A stretch of 7,706 nucleotides of DNA from a bacterium (GTDB lineage: Bacteria > SZUA-79 > Acidulodesulfobacterales > Acidulodesulfobacteraceae): the NCBI GenBank assembly GCA_021791295.1, contig JAJYWW010000022.1, positions 1 to 7,706 of the forward strand. The letters run 5' to 3'. This document shows, piece after piece, positions 6,308-7,706 of this stretch (within the stretch, counting starts at the first letter, position 1; each line of letters opens with the position of its first letter). The notes under the pieces are model-generated. The model saw only the letters and a list, made by a program, of their open reading frames with translations, had not been told where the DNA came from and did no database searches. The position numbers and the translations under genes are program-made.

Positions 6308-6328
6308 AAAAAAGGGAAAAAATTTCCC
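6308..6328 (-). other. Short palindrome abutting the sigma-54 promoter
   Basis: GGGAAA-AAA-TTTCCC (6314-6328) is a perfect 6-bp inverted repeat with a 3-base centre. On the minus strand it is followed by TTTTTT (6313-6308) and then the sigma-54 -24 box. It could be a protein operator, or a weak hairpin with a T tract that stops minus-strand readthrough before the flgF promoter. Only three G-C pairs support a hairpin. Confidence 0.35.
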
Positions 6329-6352
6329 AAAATAGTTTAATTTACCTCAAAT

Positions 6353-6427
6353 GCAGGCGGGAGTATGAAAATAAATAAATCTGACACCTTTAAAAAAAAT
6401 TGTTATTGATATAGCGGGCGGGAATGA
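6353..6427 (+). repeat. Imperfect GC-rich direct repeat in the divergent region
   Basis: GCAGGCGGGAGTATGA (6353-6368) and GCGGGCGGGAATGA (6414-6427) resemble each other and stand out as GC-rich islands in otherwise very AT-rich DNA. Between them is AAATAAATAAATCTGACACC (6369-6388 region). The arrangement could be a fragment of a dispersed or mobile sequence, or tandem binding sites; neither can be settled here. Confidence 0.4.
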
Positions 6428-6433
6428 TATACA
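6406..6433 (+). promoter_or_regulatory. Possible housekeeping promoter for the dsrE-like/PilZ pair
   Basis: TTGATA (6406-6411), 16 bases, then TATACA (6428-6433) resembles a sigma-70 promoter (5/6 at -35, 4/6 at -10). The start point would fall at about 6440, on or next to the ATG of the following gene, which has no Shine-Dalgarno; the message could be leaderless. AT-rich DNA gives chance matches, so this is tentative. Confidence 0.4.
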
Positions 6434-6439
6434 ATATTA

Positions 6440-6778
6440 ATGAATATTATGGATAAAAATAAACTTGCGATAATAATTTCAGAAGACAAGTATTTAGCTC
6501 ATATTGCCGGATTGATAAAAGCGGCGTCTAAAAAAGGCGGCGATATATCCTTGTCTGTTTTTATTACCGATAAAGGCGTTTTTTTGACCGAAAATAAGGA
6601 ATTTATTTCCCTTTTAAAAGAACCGGCCGGCATCATAGACAACGTTTCCGTTTGCGAACACTCCTGCAACGTAAACGGCGTAGTTTATAGGGATGAAATT
6701 TTTAACTATTCTTCGCAATTCGAAAACGCAAAAATTATTAACGAACTTAAAGAAAACGACAGAGCCTTGCTATTCTAA
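6440..6778 (+). CDS. Small DsrE-like family protein
   Basis: A 112-residue soluble protein resembling the DsrE/DsrF/DsrH-like superfamily, whose members include sulfur-relay carriers and peroxiredoxin-like proteins of unclear role. The layout fits: a first strand LAIIISEDK (9-17), a helix HIAGLIKAASKKGGDI (21-36), a strand SVFITDKGVFL (39-49), then NVSVCEHSC (69-77) and the C-terminal NYSSQFENAKIINEL plus ENDRALLF (105-112). Two cysteines, C72 and C76, form a CxxxC near the position where family members carry their reactive cysteine. No signal peptide or membrane segment is present. Neither ATG (6440 or the in-frame 6449) has a Shine-Dalgarno. It lies 43 bp before the PilZ gene on the same strand and is divergent from flgF. 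Its substrate is unknown; a link to motility is only suggested by position. Confidence 0.75.
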   Translation: MNIMDKNKLAIIISEDKYLAHIAGLIKAASKKGGDISLSVFITDKGVFLTENKEFISLLKEPAGIIDNVSVCEHSCNVNGVVYRDEIFNYSSQFENAKIINELKENDRALLF

Positions 6779-6821
6779 TATAATATAAATTTTATTTTTT
6801 ATTTCTATTCTTTCTTAAAAC

Positions 6822-7541
6822 ATGTTCGATATAAAAAAATTAAAAGAAAATCCGGATATAAATATATATTCAAAAAAACAGGAAATACACTCGATACTCA
6901 AAGGTTTTGCCAATCAAAAAAAACCGGTCATTATTTACCCCGTTCCGTTTAACGACGAATATACGACTAATATTCTCAAAGTAAAAGACGATACTATAAC
7001 CGTCGATTCCCTTATTCCCAAGTCCGGAAATTTAAAAATGGCGGAGTCGTCTTATTTAAAAATAGCGTTTAAGTTTTCTAATAACGACCATTTTTTTCTG
7101 TCCAAACTTTATAACTACGAAAAAGACGGGGATTATTTCGTATTCGATATTTATAAGCCTATTGAAATATTATCTTTAGAAAAAAGAAAATTTTTCAGGA
7201 TAGAACCTTCTATAAGCGAACCGGTTATAGTATCTTTTTTTTATAACAATAAATATACGGAAACCCGGCTGTACGACCTGTCCGGCGAAGGTTTTTCTTT
7301 TTTACTGGATTTTCCTTTGGAAAAATATACCGTACTGGAAAACGTAAAGATTAAATTTCCTTTAGGACTTCCGGAAGTTACGCTGAGATTAGAAATAATG
7401 TCTAACGTCAGGCTGGATAATTTAAAATATAAAACCGGCGCTAAAGCTATAAATATAAAACCGGCGCAGCAGGATGTACTTTTTAACTATATATTTAAAA
7501 GGCAGAGAGAGATAGTAGCCGCAATGAAGGGAACGGTTTAA
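6822..7541 (+). CDS. YcgR-like PilZ-domain protein (probable cyclic-di-GMP receptor)
   Basis: A 239-residue cytosolic protein. The N-terminal half (about 20-115) has the beta-rich layout of the YcgR flagellar-brake domain. The C-terminal half (about 120-235) is a PilZ domain with both cyclic-di-GMP signatures: RKFFR (R122-R126, the RxxxR motif) and DLSGEG (152-157, the D/NxSxxG motif). In enterobacteria YcgR binds the flagellar switch and slows swimming when cyclic-di-GMP is high; the flagellar neighbourhood supports a similar role here, but the partner is not shown. No Shine-Dalgarno precedes the ATG at 6822. The gene probably shares a transcript with the DsrE-like gene 43 bp upstream. Its stop codon (7539-7541) overlaps the stop of the opposing FhlB-like gene. 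Confidence 0.88.
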   Translation: MFDIKKLKENPDINIYSKKQEIHSILKGFANQKKPVIIYPVPFNDEYTTNILKVKDDTITVDSLIPKSGNLKMAESSYLKIAFKFSNNDHFFLSKLYNYEKDGDYFVFDIYKPIEILSLEKRKFFRIEPSISEPVIVSFFYNNKYTETRLYDLSGEGFSFLLDFPLEKYTVLENVKIKFPLGLPEVTLRLEIMSNVRLDNLKYKTGAKAINIKPAQQDVLFNYIFKRQREIVAAMKGTV

Positions 7542-7706
7542 CGCATACCTCCTATTTTATCGTTCAGCTTGTATAAAAACGCAAAAATATTAGCTATAGC
7601 TTTATAAAGTTCGGGCGGTATTTCCTGATATATATCGAGTCCGTCGAGAATATCCGCAAGAGCGTCGTTTTGAGCAATGGGTATATTTTCTTTTTTAGCT
7701 ATCTCT
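7538..7706 (-). CDS. FhlB-like / FlhB C-terminal export-switch protein, C-terminal part
   Basis: Only the last 55 codons are visible; the start lies beyond the right edge. The sequence runs EIAKKENIPIAQNDALADIL and then DGLDIYQEIPPELYKAIANI, ending FAFLYKLNDKIGGMR. This is the C-terminal pattern of the cytoplasmic FlhB domain (EscU/YscU/HrcU family), which switches flagellar type III export from hook to filament substrates. The LADILDGLDIYQEIPPELY-AI...FLYKLN ending resembles the small stand-alone FhlB-like proteins (about 90-100 residues) more than full-length FlhB, but the missing N-terminus prevents a decision: membrane helices and the NPTH self-cleavage site would lie outside the window. 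It runs tail-to-tail against the PilZ gene with a 4-base overlap (TTAA). Confidence 0.85.
   Translation of the reverse strand, partial: EIAKKENIPIAQNDALADILDGLDIYQEIPPELYKAIANIFAFLYKLNDKIGGMR

Noticed and set aside
6365..6409. Mini coding frame of 14 codons after GGCGGGAGT in the divergent region
   Set aside because: The ribosome-binding-like sequence is directly against the ATG, the product is too short and unrecognisable, and the start lies inside the repeat-like stretch.
1..7706. CRISPR array, tRNA, rRNA or complete insertion sequence
   Set aside because: No regularly spaced repeats, cloverleaf-like segments, rRNA motifs or transposase frames were seen.

Overview
The window is a flagellar locus from an AT-rich, Gram-negative, motile bacterium. 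Gram-negative is indicated because it encodes both the P-ring protein FlgI and the outer-membrane L-ring lipoprotein FlgH. The order flgF-flgG-flgA-flgH-flgI-flgM-flgN-flgK, a sigma-54 promoter in front and a sigma-28 (FliA) promoter in the middle, together with DsrE-like, PilZ and FhlB-like neighbours, resembles deltaproteobacterial (Desulfobacterota-type) lineages. This placement is an inference from gene order and style, not a species call.

Left and centre (1-6174, minus strand). Reading right to left in the direction of transcription: flgF (proximal rod), flgG (distal rod), flgA (P-ring chaperone), flgH (L ring), flgI (P ring), flgM (anti-sigma-28), a FlgN-type chaperone and the start of flgK (first hook-filament junction protein), which runs off the left edge. 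The genes are unusually loosely packed, with gaps of about 60-180 bp of very AT-rich DNA, except that flgK begins only 3 bases after flgN. A FlgJ gene, which commonly lies between flgI and flgM, is absent from its usual place. That gap instead holds an orphan AGGAGG and a FliA-type promoter in front of flgM.

Control logic. A textbook sigma-54 site (GG-N10-GC) lies about 115 bases upstream of flgF, and a FliA-like site lies about 50 bases upstream of flgM. This fits a two-step hierarchy: sigma-54 drives rod and ring genes first, then FliA drives flgM-flgN-flgK after FlgM is released. Late transcription would then make both the hook-junction protein FlgK and its chaperone.

Divergent region and right side (6175-7706). 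A 265-bp intergenic stretch separates flgF from a plus-strand pair: a small DsrE-like protein and a YcgR-like PilZ protein, the latter a likely cyclic-di-GMP receptor acting on motility. Neither plus-strand gene has a recognisable Shine-Dalgarno sequence, unlike most of the flagellar genes opposite. The right edge carries the C-terminus of a minus-strand FhlB-like (FlhB C-domain) export-switch protein, whose stop codon interlocks with that of the PilZ gene in a shared TTAA.

No tRNA, rRNA, CRISPR array or complete mobile element was seen. The best leads for something new are the DsrE-PilZ unit beside the flagellar genes, the possible deletion scar where flgJ is expected, and repeated sequence motifs in the leaders of flgF and flgG and in the divergent region.
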